Shown in pieces: positions 36,585 through 45,700 of a stretch of DNA of 64,000 nucleotides. Under the pieces are notes generated by a model. It saw only the letters and a list, made by a program, of their open reading frames with translations. It was not told where the DNA came from and made no database searches. Numbering within the stretch: position 1 is the stretch's first letter; every line of letters starts with the position of its first letter. The position numbers and the translations under genes are program-made. Source of the stretch: Gimesia alba (GTDB lineage Bacteria > Planctomycetota > Planctomycetia > Planctomycetales > Planctomycetaceae); NCBI RefSeq assembly GCF_007744675.1, contig NZ_CP036269.1, forward strand, positions 4,009,546 through 4,073,545, in the 5' to 3' direction.

Positions 36585-38386
36585 GCACCCCGGATTGTGA
36601 AGTCAACCGACGCAAGTTTCTGACAACAGCCACCACAGTCGGCCTCGCCACTTCACTCGGCTTAAAAATCGCCCGATCAGCGGAGAACCACTCTTCGGAT
36701 ACCAAATTCATCGACACGAATATCAGCCTGTTCCAGTGGCCCTTTCGACGACTCCCTCTCGACGACACACACACGCTGATTCAAAAACTGAGCTCACTCG
36801 GCTTCGAACAAGCCTGGGCAGGCAGCTACGAGGGAATTTTGCATCGAGATATCTCAACCGTCAATCAGCGACTGTCTGACGAATGCAAACGCTTTCCACA
36901 ACTGGTCCCCATCGGTTCGATCAACCCCACACTTCCCGACTGGAAACATGATCTGCAGCAATGCTTTCACAAACATCAGATGCCGGGAATCCGACTGCAC
37001 CCCAACTACCATGGCTACACACTCGAAGATCCTCGCTTGCTGAAGCTATTAAAACAGGTATCGCAAGAACGTCGCTTCGTACAGTTAGCCGCCACTCTGG
37101 AAGACACCCGCACCCAGCATCAGTCGGTGCGAGCAGCCGATGTGGATCTCAAACCGCTCCCGGAACTGGCTGCGAAAGTCCCTGGTCTCAAACTTCAGAT
37201 TCTCAACGCAAAACCCCGTCCCGATCTGATTGACAAACTAAGCCAAATACCGAACATCTTCTTTGATACCGCCCGCGTCGAAAGCACCGATGGTGTTCCC
37301 TCACTTATACAACGTCTTCCCGAGGGACGTGTCATGTTCGGCACACATGCACCATTTTTGATCCCCGAAGCGGCACTGGTGCGTGTCTATGAATCCTCAA
37401 TCCTTGATGCAGCCTCCCTGCAGTCCGTCCTATCAGACAATGCGACTCAGTTTCTGGCCCCGATTCTCACCACTAAAAGCTCTCCATCCAGAATCAGAAT
37501 TAAGAACCACGATTCCCCCCAAAAGACGGCCGTAAAGATCTCTGCCGGATTACCTCCCTCACAACAGCTTGAAAAATACCGTATCTGGGATTCGTACTTC
37601 ACTCCTTCCCATTCCCATCCAGGTCGAGATGGTAGCAGTAGCCTGATCGCAGATATAGAACGTGCCCTGCCCGCCATTAAAACCGGTCGGTTTGAAAAGC
37701 TCTGTTTTTTCCCCCATGTTGGAATTGGTACAACCAGGGATGCGGAACTGGAACAGAAACTGAAAACGAATCCGGAAATCGTGTTGAAACCTCTGAAACG
37801 CTGGCCCAAACTGCTAATGGGAATGATTCAACTCAATGCCAACAATGTACCCGGTTCCTTGGATGCGTTGAATCGCTGGTTGCAGGACGGCCCAATGCGA
37901 GGCGTTTATTTTCCGGGAGGGGGACCGGCAGCCCTCACCTGCACGCATCGTAATTTCAATCCCCTCATCGAGCGTATTTCGGAATTGAACGGCGTGATCA
38001 TGCAACACACCTGGTTTATCACTGGAGGCAAACGGAGCCCTGGTGGATCGACGCCGTCCGAACTCGCGGTACTGGCACAGCGATTCCCCCATCAGAAATT
38101 CATCTGCGCCCATTCTGGAGGTGAATGGGAACGCGGCATTCGGGCCGTGCGAGATTTCGAGAATATACTCGTAGAAACTTCAGGCTTTGATCCCACCGCC
38201 GGCTTCATTGAAATGGCGGTTCGCGAACTCGGTGCGGACCGCATCATCTTCGGCAGTCATCTTCCCTCCCGTTCTTTGGGTACCGAGTTATGTAAAGTTA
38301 CTGCTGCGCAAATCTCCGATGCAGAGAAACGCCTGATCCTCGGCACCAATTTCCGTAACCTGCTATCTCCTCGTGTAGACAACTGA
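36581..38386 (+). CDS. Tat-exported tandem amidohydrolase
   Basis: A 601-residue protein with a Tat signal (NRRKFLTTATTVGLATSLGL, residues 8-27) and two amidohydrolase-2-like TIM-barrel halves. The first runs about 43-295: FIDTNISLFQWPFRRLPL, then IRLHPNYHGY and VMFGTHAPFL. The second runs about 325-600: YRIWDSYFTPSHSHPG, MQHTWFITGG, FICAHSGGEWERG and RIIFGSHLPS. The first half lacks the DxHxH metal start usual for the family, having DTN. The second keeps several histidines. Two fused barrels may form a pseudo-dimer with one catalytic site. It is the third gene of the PSCyt1-DUF1501 operon. Substrate unknown. Confidence 0.82.
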   Translation: MSTPDCEVNRRKFLTTATTVGLATSLGLKIARSAENHSSDTKFIDTNISLFQWPFRRLPLDDTHTLIQKLSSLGFEQAWAGSYEGILHRDISTVNQRLSDECKRFPQLVPIGSINPTLPDWKHDLQQCFHKHQMPGIRLHPNYHGYTLEDPRLLKLLKQVSQERRFVQLAATLEDTRTQHQSVRAADVDLKPLPELAAKVPGLKLQILNAKPRPDLIDKLSQIPNIFFDTARVESTDGVPSLIQRLPEGRVMFGTHAPFLIPEAALVRVYESSILDAASLQSVLSDNATQFLAPILTTKSSPSRIRIKNHDSPQKTAVKISAGLPPSQQLEKYRIWDSYFTPSHSHPGRDGSSSLIADIERALPAIKTGRFEKLCFFPHVGIGTTRDAELEQKLKTNPEIVLKPLKRWPKLLMGMIQLNANNVPGSLDALNRWLQDGPMRGVYFPGGGPAALTCTHRNFNPLIERISELNGVIMQHTWFITGGKRSPGGSTPSELAVLAQRFPHQKFICAHSGGEWERGIRAVRDFENILVETSGFDPTAGFIEMAVRELGADRIIFGSHLPSRSLGTELCKVTAAQISDAEKRLILGTNFRNLLSPRVDN

Positions 38387-38602
38387 TACCACTTCCAATG
38401 GTCTTCTGACTACATTAAATCTTACCCCTGCCACACTTTGCGGTCATTCGCTCTTCTTAGATCAGCCATTGGGTAAGACTGATCCACGAAAGGGGTATGC
38501 TGTAACCTGCACGTTCCAGATTTCATTACCTGCCTCTCTTATATTTCAGGCCTAATCAGAGCGACAGGCACCGTCTTTTTATTTCTACCAGGAATTTTTT
38601 TC

Positions 38603-38644
38603 TTGACGACTCCGCCCCATTAGTGTATTAGTGTATCAATACAC
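38603..38644 (+). promoter_or_regulatory. Promoter and operator of the GntR/YtrA-ABC operon
   Basis: TTGACG (38603-38608) and TATTAG (38626-38631) are 17 bases apart. GTGTAT-CA-ATACAC (38631-38644) is a perfect 6-2-6 inverted repeat starting at the last base of the -10, and TTAGTGTAT occurs as a direct repeat just before it. The gene downstream encodes a GntR-family regulator, so autorepression is likely. The regulator ATG follows at 38660 with AGGG at 38647-38650. Confidence 0.65.
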
Positions 38645-38659
38645 ATAGGGCATCAGTAA

Positions 38660-39055
38660 ATGGTAATTAAACCAACACAATTCGAAGTGCATCCCTCTGC
38701 TGGTGTGCCAATCTACCTGCAAATCATGGGACAGATTAACGCCATGATTGCGGGGGGCCATCTAAAAGCGGGAGACATGTTACCCAGCGTGCGTCAAATG
38801 GCGACGGAACTCGGCGTGAACGCGATGACAATTTCAAAAGCCTACTCGAAACTGGAGGCAGACGAGGTTGTAGAGCGGGTACGCGGCAAGGGAATGATGG
38901 TACGAACACCCGTTTTATCAGGAAGCACAAAAGAGCGCATGCAGGAGCTTGAACCTTTGATGGAGCAAGCCATAGTACAGGGGCGCCAACTCGGACTGAC
39001 GAATGAGCAGATCCTGTCGGTCGTTAACAAGCTGTTAAGGGAATACAAATCATGA
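38660..39055 (+). CDS. GntR-family regulator, YtrA subfamily
   Basis: A 131-residue regulator with the winged helix at about 10-78 (INAMIAGGHLKAGDMLPSVRQ, then LGVNAMTISKAYSKLE). A short C-terminal dimerisation part of about 50 residues follows, without an effector domain. That is the YtrA pattern, which usually controls ABC transporter genes downstream. It overlaps the ATPase gene by 4 bases. The inverted repeat at its own promoter supports repression of the operon, possibly relieved by cell-envelope stress; the signal is not visible. Confidence 0.9.
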   Translation: MVIKPTQFEVHPSAGVPIYLQIMGQINAMIAGGHLKAGDMLPSVRQMATELGVNAMTISKAYSKLEADEVVERVRGKGMMVRTPVLSGSTKERMQELEPLMEQAIVQGRQLGLTNEQILSVVNKLLREYKS

Positions 39056-39960
39056 GCGATGTCATTATCCAAACTGTCGATTTGAAAAAGCAGTTTCAAG
39101 AGCCCCCGGTATTGACCGGTCTTGACCTTCAAATCAAAGCGGGACAAGTCGTTGGTTTGCTGGGTACAAATGGATCCGGAAAAACGACATTAATTAAATG
39201 TATTCTGGGATTACTCAAAGCCTCTTCAGGAATGAGTACCATCTTTGGGCAAAACTCCTGGGACTTAGATGCTGCAGCGAAATCTCGTTTAGGTTATGTC
39301 TCTCAAGAATTCGCATTGCTCCCCTGGATGACCGTCCAGGCCATGACAGAATACACGGGAGCATTTTACGCGCAGTGGGATCAAACCTTTGTGAATACTC
39401 TACTAAAAGAATGGAGCCTCAACGAGACACAACGCGTGGGGGCACTTTCTGTGGGACAACGACAAAAACTGGCTGTGATCATCGCAATGGGGCATCACCC
39501 TGAATTGCTGATTCTGGACGAACCCGTTGCCAGCCTCGACCCGGTCGCTCGCCGTCAGTTTTTACAGTCATTAATCGATTTCACTGAAGAAGAGAACACA
39601 ATTCTGTTTTCAACCCATATTACCTCTGATCTTGAGAGAGTTGCGTCGCATGTTGCCTTTCTGGACAAAGGAAAGGTTGGCTTTTTCGGCGAATTAGACT
39701 TACTGAAACAGCAGGTGAAACGTATTCGTATCACAGCGGAAAATGAGTTACCCCCCAATCTCAATATTCCAGGCACTCTCCGCTCTCAGATTGAAGGCAA
39801 GCATGCCCTGTTAGCAGTAAAAGAATTTGACACGCTGACAATGGACATTTTCACGGACAAATTTCAAGCGACGACCACCATTGAAGACCTGAATCTGGAA
39901 GAAATATTTCTGGAACTTTCGGGAGTCGCGTCTCAGGAAACAGGGGAGACCGTTCAATGA
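39052..39960 (+). CDS. ABC transporter ATP-binding protein
   Basis: A 302-residue cytoplasmic ATPase. Walker A is GTNGSGKTTLI (residues about 40-50). The Q-loop region is LGYVSQEFALLPWMT. The signature SVGQRQKLAVI stands in for the usual LSGGQ. Walker B is LLILDEPVASLDP and the H-loop FSTHITSDLE. About 80 residues follow the ABC core, ending in ATTIEDLNLEEIFLEL, typical of exporter ATPases of the YtrB/BcrA kind. It overlaps both neighbours by 4 bases, so the three genes form one coupled operon with the YtrA-type regulator and the permease. Confidence 0.93.
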   Translation: MSDVIIQTVDLKKQFQEPPVLTGLDLQIKAGQVVGLLGTNGSGKTTLIKCILGLLKASSGMSTIFGQNSWDLDAAAKSRLGYVSQEFALLPWMTVQAMTEYTGAFYAQWDQTFVNTLLKEWSLNETQRVGALSVGQRQKLAVIIAMGHHPELLILDEPVASLDPVARRQFLQSLIDFTEEENTILFSTHITSDLERVASHVAFLDKGKVGFFGELDLLKQQVKRIRITAENELPPNLNIPGTLRSQIEGKHALLAVKEFDTLTMDIFTDKFQATTTIEDLNLEEIFLELSGVASQETGETVQ

Positions 39961-42089
39961 CATCAAGATTCGCTCTCTATAAGCAAATTCTCAGAACGTA
40001 CTGGCAGCGTCCGCTGGTACTCCTACTGGCGGGGGTGATTCTCTTATTTTTTCTTTCTCTGGTATTCGGGCCCACCAGTGGCGATGTCTTCCAGGTCGGC
40101 CCCAGACCAAAGGCGGCAGGACGGATTGAATCCGTTTATACCGGCAAAGATCATAAAATTCAGACGCTTTCAGATCTACTCGAACGTGTACATCCCGAAG
40201 AAGTCCTGTCGCTCAATCTGGTCAAGCTGAATTCCAATGACCCTCTCCCCGACCTGAGTGTCTTTCCCAATTTGGTGTATCTGTCATTATTCGACTTCGA
40301 TCTGACAGCAGAAAACGTGAATCAGATCTGCCAGTTACCCAGGCTGAACGCGCTCGTGTTGATGCAGTCCCGACTTCCCGCCGGCGCGCTTCAACATTTC
40401 GGGGAAAAAGTCTCCCAACTGGAACTCCTGGCCCCGGCTCTGGAAGCACATCCTGAAGAAATACCGAAAATGTCGAAGGTCAACCTACTGGCGCTGCACT
40501 TGTCCAATGCTTCACCCGATATTCTGGAACGGGCCACTCAAATTCCACATTTAGAACAACTCACGCTGATCAGCCCGACAAACGCCATTGCGACCCCAAA
40601 AAAATCAATACCGACACAAACATGGAACCAGATTGATTTAACCGACGCACAACTCGAACAACTGCGCAATTGCCCCTCTTTGAAAGAAGTGTATGCCGAC
40701 TGGTTTTTAATGAAACGCCTGCGGCACTTTACCGATGCGACCCTGCTCCCCATACGGGCATTGCCGATCACGTACTCCCGTTATAAACTCATGGCCATCA
40801 GAGCCGCGATTTTCATCTCTGCTCTACTGATCGCCGTTCTCGTACTCCAGCTGTGGGCACACATGATCTCACCCGCTGCGAAATCACTTCCCAATTTTGT
40901 CGCACCACATCGTCATATCGCAGTAATCATACTCGCAATAGCTGCCATCTGTGTCTGCCTCGGAATTTTGAAGTATGACTTCGGCATCCTGCCTGCATTG
41001 AGCCTCTTTTTATTTTTCCCTGCAGTCGGTTGCCTGTTCTCCCTCAGCCTGTTTTCCAATCTCCTTTTACGACAGTGGCTGTATGGATTGATGATACCAG
41101 CATTTTTTGTTCTGCTGCTCTTGATTCGGCCACTTTTTGAGTCGACCATCGCCGGGGAAACCATCTGGTTTTTACAGGGACAGATGCCAGGACTCGCGAT
41201 CATCATAATTGGTATCGAAGTCTTCGCTATTGCCTGGGTTTTAAGAAATTTACCCGCCATCACGACCTTCGTAAACGAAACTTCTTCAACGATACCAGCT
41301 TTCTCCCCCTGGGACAAAGAACGACTACCACAGGCTCAGTGGAAAAAGCCAGGCAAATTGTTCATCTGGAACCTTGATCGAAGTCTCCAGGGGCTGCATT
41401 ACTCCAAGAGGTCAACCTGGCAAATGATCAAGCTCTGGCGACGAGGAAATGCCTTTCGCCCCGTGGTCATGTTCTGGGTCATCGCAATGGTTCTTTTCTT
41501 TGGTCTAGTATTTCAAGGAATCGCGAAAGTCGTCTCGGGAGAACCGTTCATACCTGATCTTCGCCCCTTACTGGGAGGCTCGTTTGCCAGCCTCGCCAGC
41601 GCGGGCATTGCCCTGCCTGCCATCGCCTGGTTCCAACGACGTAAGAGTCTGGAAATCGAATCATTGAGACCCGTCAACCGTCAATCGCTGATAAAGCAAC
41701 TGTATCTATCCCTGGCCTGGGATCACAGTATTCTTATGATCGGCTTTCTGGCTCTGTTTGTACTGCTGAGCATGAATTCCGTTTTGTTTAAGACAGAAGT
41801 AATCTGTAAACTGTTATTAGTCAGTTTTGCGGCACCGCTATGGCTCCTGGGAGTGAATACCAGTGTGCTGGTTTTCAAACAGACGTGGAAAATCGTCGGC
41901 AGTATTCTAGGGCTGAATCTCATCGCCAGTATTTTAGTCCTTGCCACGGCCGCGCTACAATTGATTCCTCAAGCAGGAGCGGAACAGAGTCCGCTTCTGC
42001 TTTATATATCAACCTTGACCGCAATTTCTGCCGCTTGCTGCCTGAATATGCTCATGTATCGTGCGGCTCTCAAACGAGAGTGGGGATGA
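39957..42089 (+). CDS. ABC permease with extracytoplasmic leucine-rich region
   Basis: A 710-residue membrane protein paired with the upstream ATPase. The first helix is at about 18-37. Residues about 60-260 are soluble and rich in LRR-like units (FPNLVYLSLFDFDL, LPRLNALVLMQSRLP, IPHLEQLTLIS, CPSLKEVYADW). They lie between helices 1 and 2, so probably outside the membrane. Eleven or so further helices run from about 278 to 705, with a cytoplasmic-looking break near 440-500. The repeat region is unusual for a transporter and may sense or bind an extracellular ligand. Nearest known arrangement: YtrC/BcrB-like two-component exporters, but those lack this domain. Confidence 0.8.
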   Translation: MTSRFALYKQILRTYWQRPLVLLLAGVILLFFLSLVFGPTSGDVFQVGPRPKAAGRIESVYTGKDHKIQTLSDLLERVHPEEVLSLNLVKLNSNDPLPDLSVFPNLVYLSLFDFDLTAENVNQICQLPRLNALVLMQSRLPAGALQHFGEKVSQLELLAPALEAHPEEIPKMSKVNLLALHLSNASPDILERATQIPHLEQLTLISPTNAIATPKKSIPTQTWNQIDLTDAQLEQLRNCPSLKEVYADWFLMKRLRHFTDATLLPIRALPITYSRYKLMAIRAAIFISALLIAVLVLQLWAHMISPAAKSLPNFVAPHRHIAVIILAIAAICVCLGILKYDFGILPALSLFLFFPAVGCLFSLSLFSNLLLRQWLYGLMIPAFFVLLLLIRPLFESTIAGETIWFLQGQMPGLAIIIIGIEVFAIAWVLRNLPAITTFVNETSSTIPAFSPWDKERLPQAQWKKPGKLFIWNLDRSLQGLHYSKRSTWQMIKLWRRGNAFRPVVMFWVIAMVLFFGLVFQGIAKVVSGEPFIPDLRPLLGGSFASLASAGIALPAIAWFQRRKSLEIESLRPVNRQSLIKQLYLSLAWDHSILMIGFLALFVLLSMNSVLFKTEVICKLLLVSFAAPLWLLGVNTSVLVFKQTWKIVGSILGLNLIASILVLATAALQLIPQAGAEQSPLLLYISTLTAISAACCLNMLMYRAALKREWG

Positions 42090-42222
42090 ACCTTCCACCA
42101 ACAGTGCAAACTAGATTGACCATCATGCTTGAAGGTCGAATCTCTCATTACCTGCTCAGAGAATCAACGTAGGCCTCTAGTCTGCGTACCTATTCCAAGA
42201 TCGATCTTTTTTCGGACAACAG

Positions 42223-42286
42223 ATCAAAGACATCTTGACTTTATCTGCAGAACCAGCTTAAATACCATCAAAGACACCATGTCTTT
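42223..42286 (+). promoter_or_regulatory. Promoter with BlaI-type operator
   Basis: TTGACT (42235-42240) and TAAATA (42259-42264) are 18 bases apart (17 if TTAAAT is used). A perfect inverted repeat AAAGACA-CCA-TGTCTTT lies at 42270-42286, at the expected transcription start. The ten-base word ATCAAAGACA occurs at 42223-42232 and again at 42267-42276, 44 bases apart and flanking the promoter. The next gene encodes a BlaI-like repressor, so this looks like its operator. Confidence 0.65.
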
Positions 42287-42296
42287 GTTAGTTTTG

Positions 42297-42302
42297 AAGG
42301 AG
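42297..42302 (+). promoter_or_regulatory. Ribosome binding site of the BlaI-like gene
   Basis: AAGGAG six bases before ATG 42309. It rules in favour of 42309 over upstream in-frame ATGs at 42129 and 42279, the first of which would lie above the promoter. Confidence 0.7.
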
Positions 42303-42308
42303 CTGAAG

Positions 42309-42707
42309 ATGCAACCCAAGCAATATCATGTTACTGACACGGAGCTGTTAGTCTTACAGGTTCTTTGGGAACGTGGCCGCGCCACCACGCGCGAAGTGTG
42401 TGACGAAATCTATCCAGAAGGATCAACGTCTCAGTACTACACCGTTCAGAAGCTACTGGAACGGCTTGAATCCCGTAACTGTGTCGCACGAAACCGTAGT
42501 CAGCGGGTCCATGTTTTCTCGGCGACAGTCGATCGTGAGACGTTAATTCAGGAACGGCTACGAGGCCTATCCGATTCATTATGTGGTGGATCTGTGATAC
42601 CAATGTTGACCGGACTGATTCAGATGCGCCGCTGGACGACTGCTGAGCAGAAAGAATTGAAAGAACTGTTAGACGAAGTCTCTGAAAAGAAGCCGAAAAA
42701 GAAATAG
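42309..42707 (+). CDS. BlaI/MecI-family transcriptional repressor
   Basis: A 132-residue repressor from ATG 42309. The winged helix occupies about 5-80: VTDTELLVLQVLWERGRATTREV, then YYTVQKLLERLESRNCV. A C-terminal dimerisation tail follows (LTGLIQMRRWTTAEQKELKELLDEVSEK). In staphylococci BlaI is removed by the partner metalloprotease BlaR1, and here a BlaR1-type protease gene starts 53 bases downstream. No beta-lactamase is present, so the regulon is something else, probably the protease gene itself and unknown targets. Confidence 0.92.
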   Translation: MQPKQYHVTDTELLVLQVLWERGRATTREVCDEIYPEGSTSQYYTVQKLLERLESRNCVARNRSQRVHVFSATVDRETLIQERLRGLSDSLCGGSVIPMLTGLIQMRRWTTAEQKELKELLDEVSEKKPKKK

Positions 42708-42760
42708 ATTAGACGAACAGCCTGGTTGATCGCGTGGGGTTTATATAAGGGAGTTGTTCG

Positions 42761-45700
42761 ATGTGGTTTGAAACAGTGGCCCACATAATACTGAGTATTC
42801 TGACAATCGCCGCCATTCTATGCGGGGTTGCTGAATTGCTGAGTCGTGTGACACGTCATCACTGGCCTGCCATCGAACATGCATTCTGGTTTGTCGTGCT
42901 ACTGAGACTGGTCATCCCCCCTTTTATGCCACTCATTACCCCTGGATTTCCTTCCTGGAACAATTCAGAACCCACTCTGTCACAAACAACTCCTCAGTCC
43001 CCAGTTGCAATTCATCCAAATGTCTCTATTAATGACAAATTCGCTTCTACGGACACTAAGATGTTTGAGGATGCCCAGCGTTTTCCGGAAAGATCATATG
43101 TCGCAGCCAGCCATAATCAGAAAGTTGACTCAACGCAAAACTCAACATTACCAGAGCAATCTCTGACGGAATCTGAAAAGTTCGTTGAAAAGGACAATAT
43201 AAAAGTCGCTCAGGGAACTTCCCTCACAGATTCGCAGAGTTTATCCAATGAACCTAAGACGAAAAACTCAAAAGCACAAGACACAGGAACATATCGCAAA
43301 ATATCCACAGGCGAAACCATAGCTTGGATCTGTTGTTTCATCTGGGTAACCGGTTCCCTGGTTGTACTGGCCAAGACTCTGAGGTCTATCTGGTCGTTTT
43401 CGAAGTTACTGCAACTCTCCGAACCTGTAGCACCCGATGTACAATCTGTCGTATCCAGGATTGCAGACCGAGTTGGTCTGAAAAAAGTTCCCACTGTAAG
43501 AATATTGACGGCAACAATCCCCCCTCTGGTCTGGTCCGGTTTAAGGAACACCATTGTAGTACTTCCTCGTGATTTGTCTGCAGTGCAGGAACCGATCACT
43601 CGAGATCTGCTACTGGCACACGAGTTTGCTCATCTTCAAAGACGCGATTATTTAACCCGCTGGCTGGAGCTCGCTACCGCCGTGTTATGGTGGTGGTGTC
43701 CGCTCTTCTGGTTTGCCCGGTTCCGATTACGCGCAGCAGAAGAGTCAGCGTGCGATGCGCAGGTTCTCCAACTCTGGCCTGATCGAGTTGGAGAGTACAC
43801 CAAGGCAATTGTTGAGACCGTCAGTTTTGTCGCGAAGGTGCAGAAGCAACCAGAGTTAGCCACCGGAGGATCAGGATCGGTACGACAACTTAAATCACGA
43901 TTAAAATTGATCGAACAGAATCGTTCAACGGTCAATTCTGGAATCGCAAGCTCACTCCTGATTCTGTTCCTGGCAATCATTTCTTGCCCGTTATTACTCG
44001 TGGGTAAAACAGTCCATGATAATGTCACACCGATCATTCCACAAAACGTTGCTTCAACAGAAATCGCCAGTCCAAATAAAAAGAACGTAACTCAAAAGCA
44101 ATTATCCAGCAAAAAGCCTCTGACGCTAACTGCGCTACCCCCCAATTGTAAACCGTTCTTCACTGTCCCTGCCCCTGACAACTCACAGATTGCTTTCACA
44201 GGCAGATATACTGGCCAGGACGGTTCAAAGAAATATGGGCTTTTCTGCTTTAACACAGCTACCAGAACAGTCAGATGTCTGATTGAAAAAGGGCTGAAGA
44301 CTAAGCCAGCCTGGTCCCCGGATTCACAAAAACTGGCCATTGGAAACTCGCCCGGCTATGGCAACATCTACCCGCTGGTCGTGGTCGATGTATCATCTGG
44401 TGAGATTGATGAAACCGGTGTGCAGGGCGCAGGAGCCGTCTGGTCGCCCAACGGTCGACTGATTGCCGTGTCGACACAATTTGGAATTGCTGGCTCCTGG
44501 ATCGGAGGAATTCCCGCAGACGGACGTATTGGAATCTGGGACACGACTTCAAGAAAGCTCAAGTATGTCAGCCCGGCAGGAATCAATCGCCGAGATCGCG
44601 ACTCGAACTTCAGTTTCATGACAGGAGGTATTTTGCCGGTATGGTCACCCAATGGAGAATGGCTTGCCTGGAGTCAACGAACTTCTGAATCGCATCCTGA
44701 CACGAAAAAGATCTCAAGATCAGACATTTGGGCCGCACGCATTGATGGAGGTTCGTTACAGCGTGTTTTTACAGATGCGACAACCGTGAATTGGTCGAAG
44801 GACAGCACTTCACTGACAGAAAGCAAAAGTGGTAAGCAGGTTTCCCTAAAACAATCAGAGACAGCTGTTCCTGAAGATTGGCCGACTCTACCCAGCGAGT
44901 TGGAGAAACTTCTCTTAGAACAGGAAGCTGGCGCCAAACGAGCAACTCAGTTTGACTCCAAAATCGTTCTGGCTGCCAATCGTCTCTGGCAAAACCCTGA
45001 TCTGGAGGGTATTGAATCGATTGAGTTCACGCATCGTATGTCACCAATACGACTTGATGAGCGTTTTCAATGGAAGAAAGAGGGAACGTTCCGCATCGAG
45101 GTGACGCACCGGGAAGATGGTTCCGAACATTATGGAGTCGGCTGGTCTGTGTTGAAACTCTCCGACGGTTCTACCTTTACCTTTGCAGACGCTGACGCAT
45201 ATCCCCGCTATCGGACAGCAGAGGAGATCACAAATTCACAAAGAAAGTCATATCGACTCTCGGCCAGGGAACTCCTCAGGCGTGACACCCTACGACATCT
45301 GTCTGGTACCCGCTTGAATTTTGCAGCTATCGACTGGGGACGAAATCCCAATGACTTCAGAATTACGGATTACATACAGAAAAATAACACTCGGCTCATC
45401 GAACTGCGAGCAACTCCCCATGCCGCTCGTCGTGTCAGGTTAAACGCTGGTGCCATGTTTGAAACAACATCATGGTCCTATATGCATGACGTCTACAGCA
45501 ATCGGACGGTCTTGACGATCGACGACCATAATCGCATTATTCGCGAAGTCGCCTACAAAGGTGATGAAGTGATCGCTGAGGTTGATTTATCGGATTGGGC
45601 TACATCGAAAAATGGTCAGCAGGCGCCGTTGAGAATTGCAATTCATTTTCCCGAGAAAAATTTCCATGTTGATCAAAAATTTCGTATCACCGATGCAGGT

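Noticed and set aside
38560-38590. T-run at about 38576-38580 after a GAC...GTC pair as a terminator of the amidohydrolase operon
   Set aside because: Only three bases pair, so there is no real stem.
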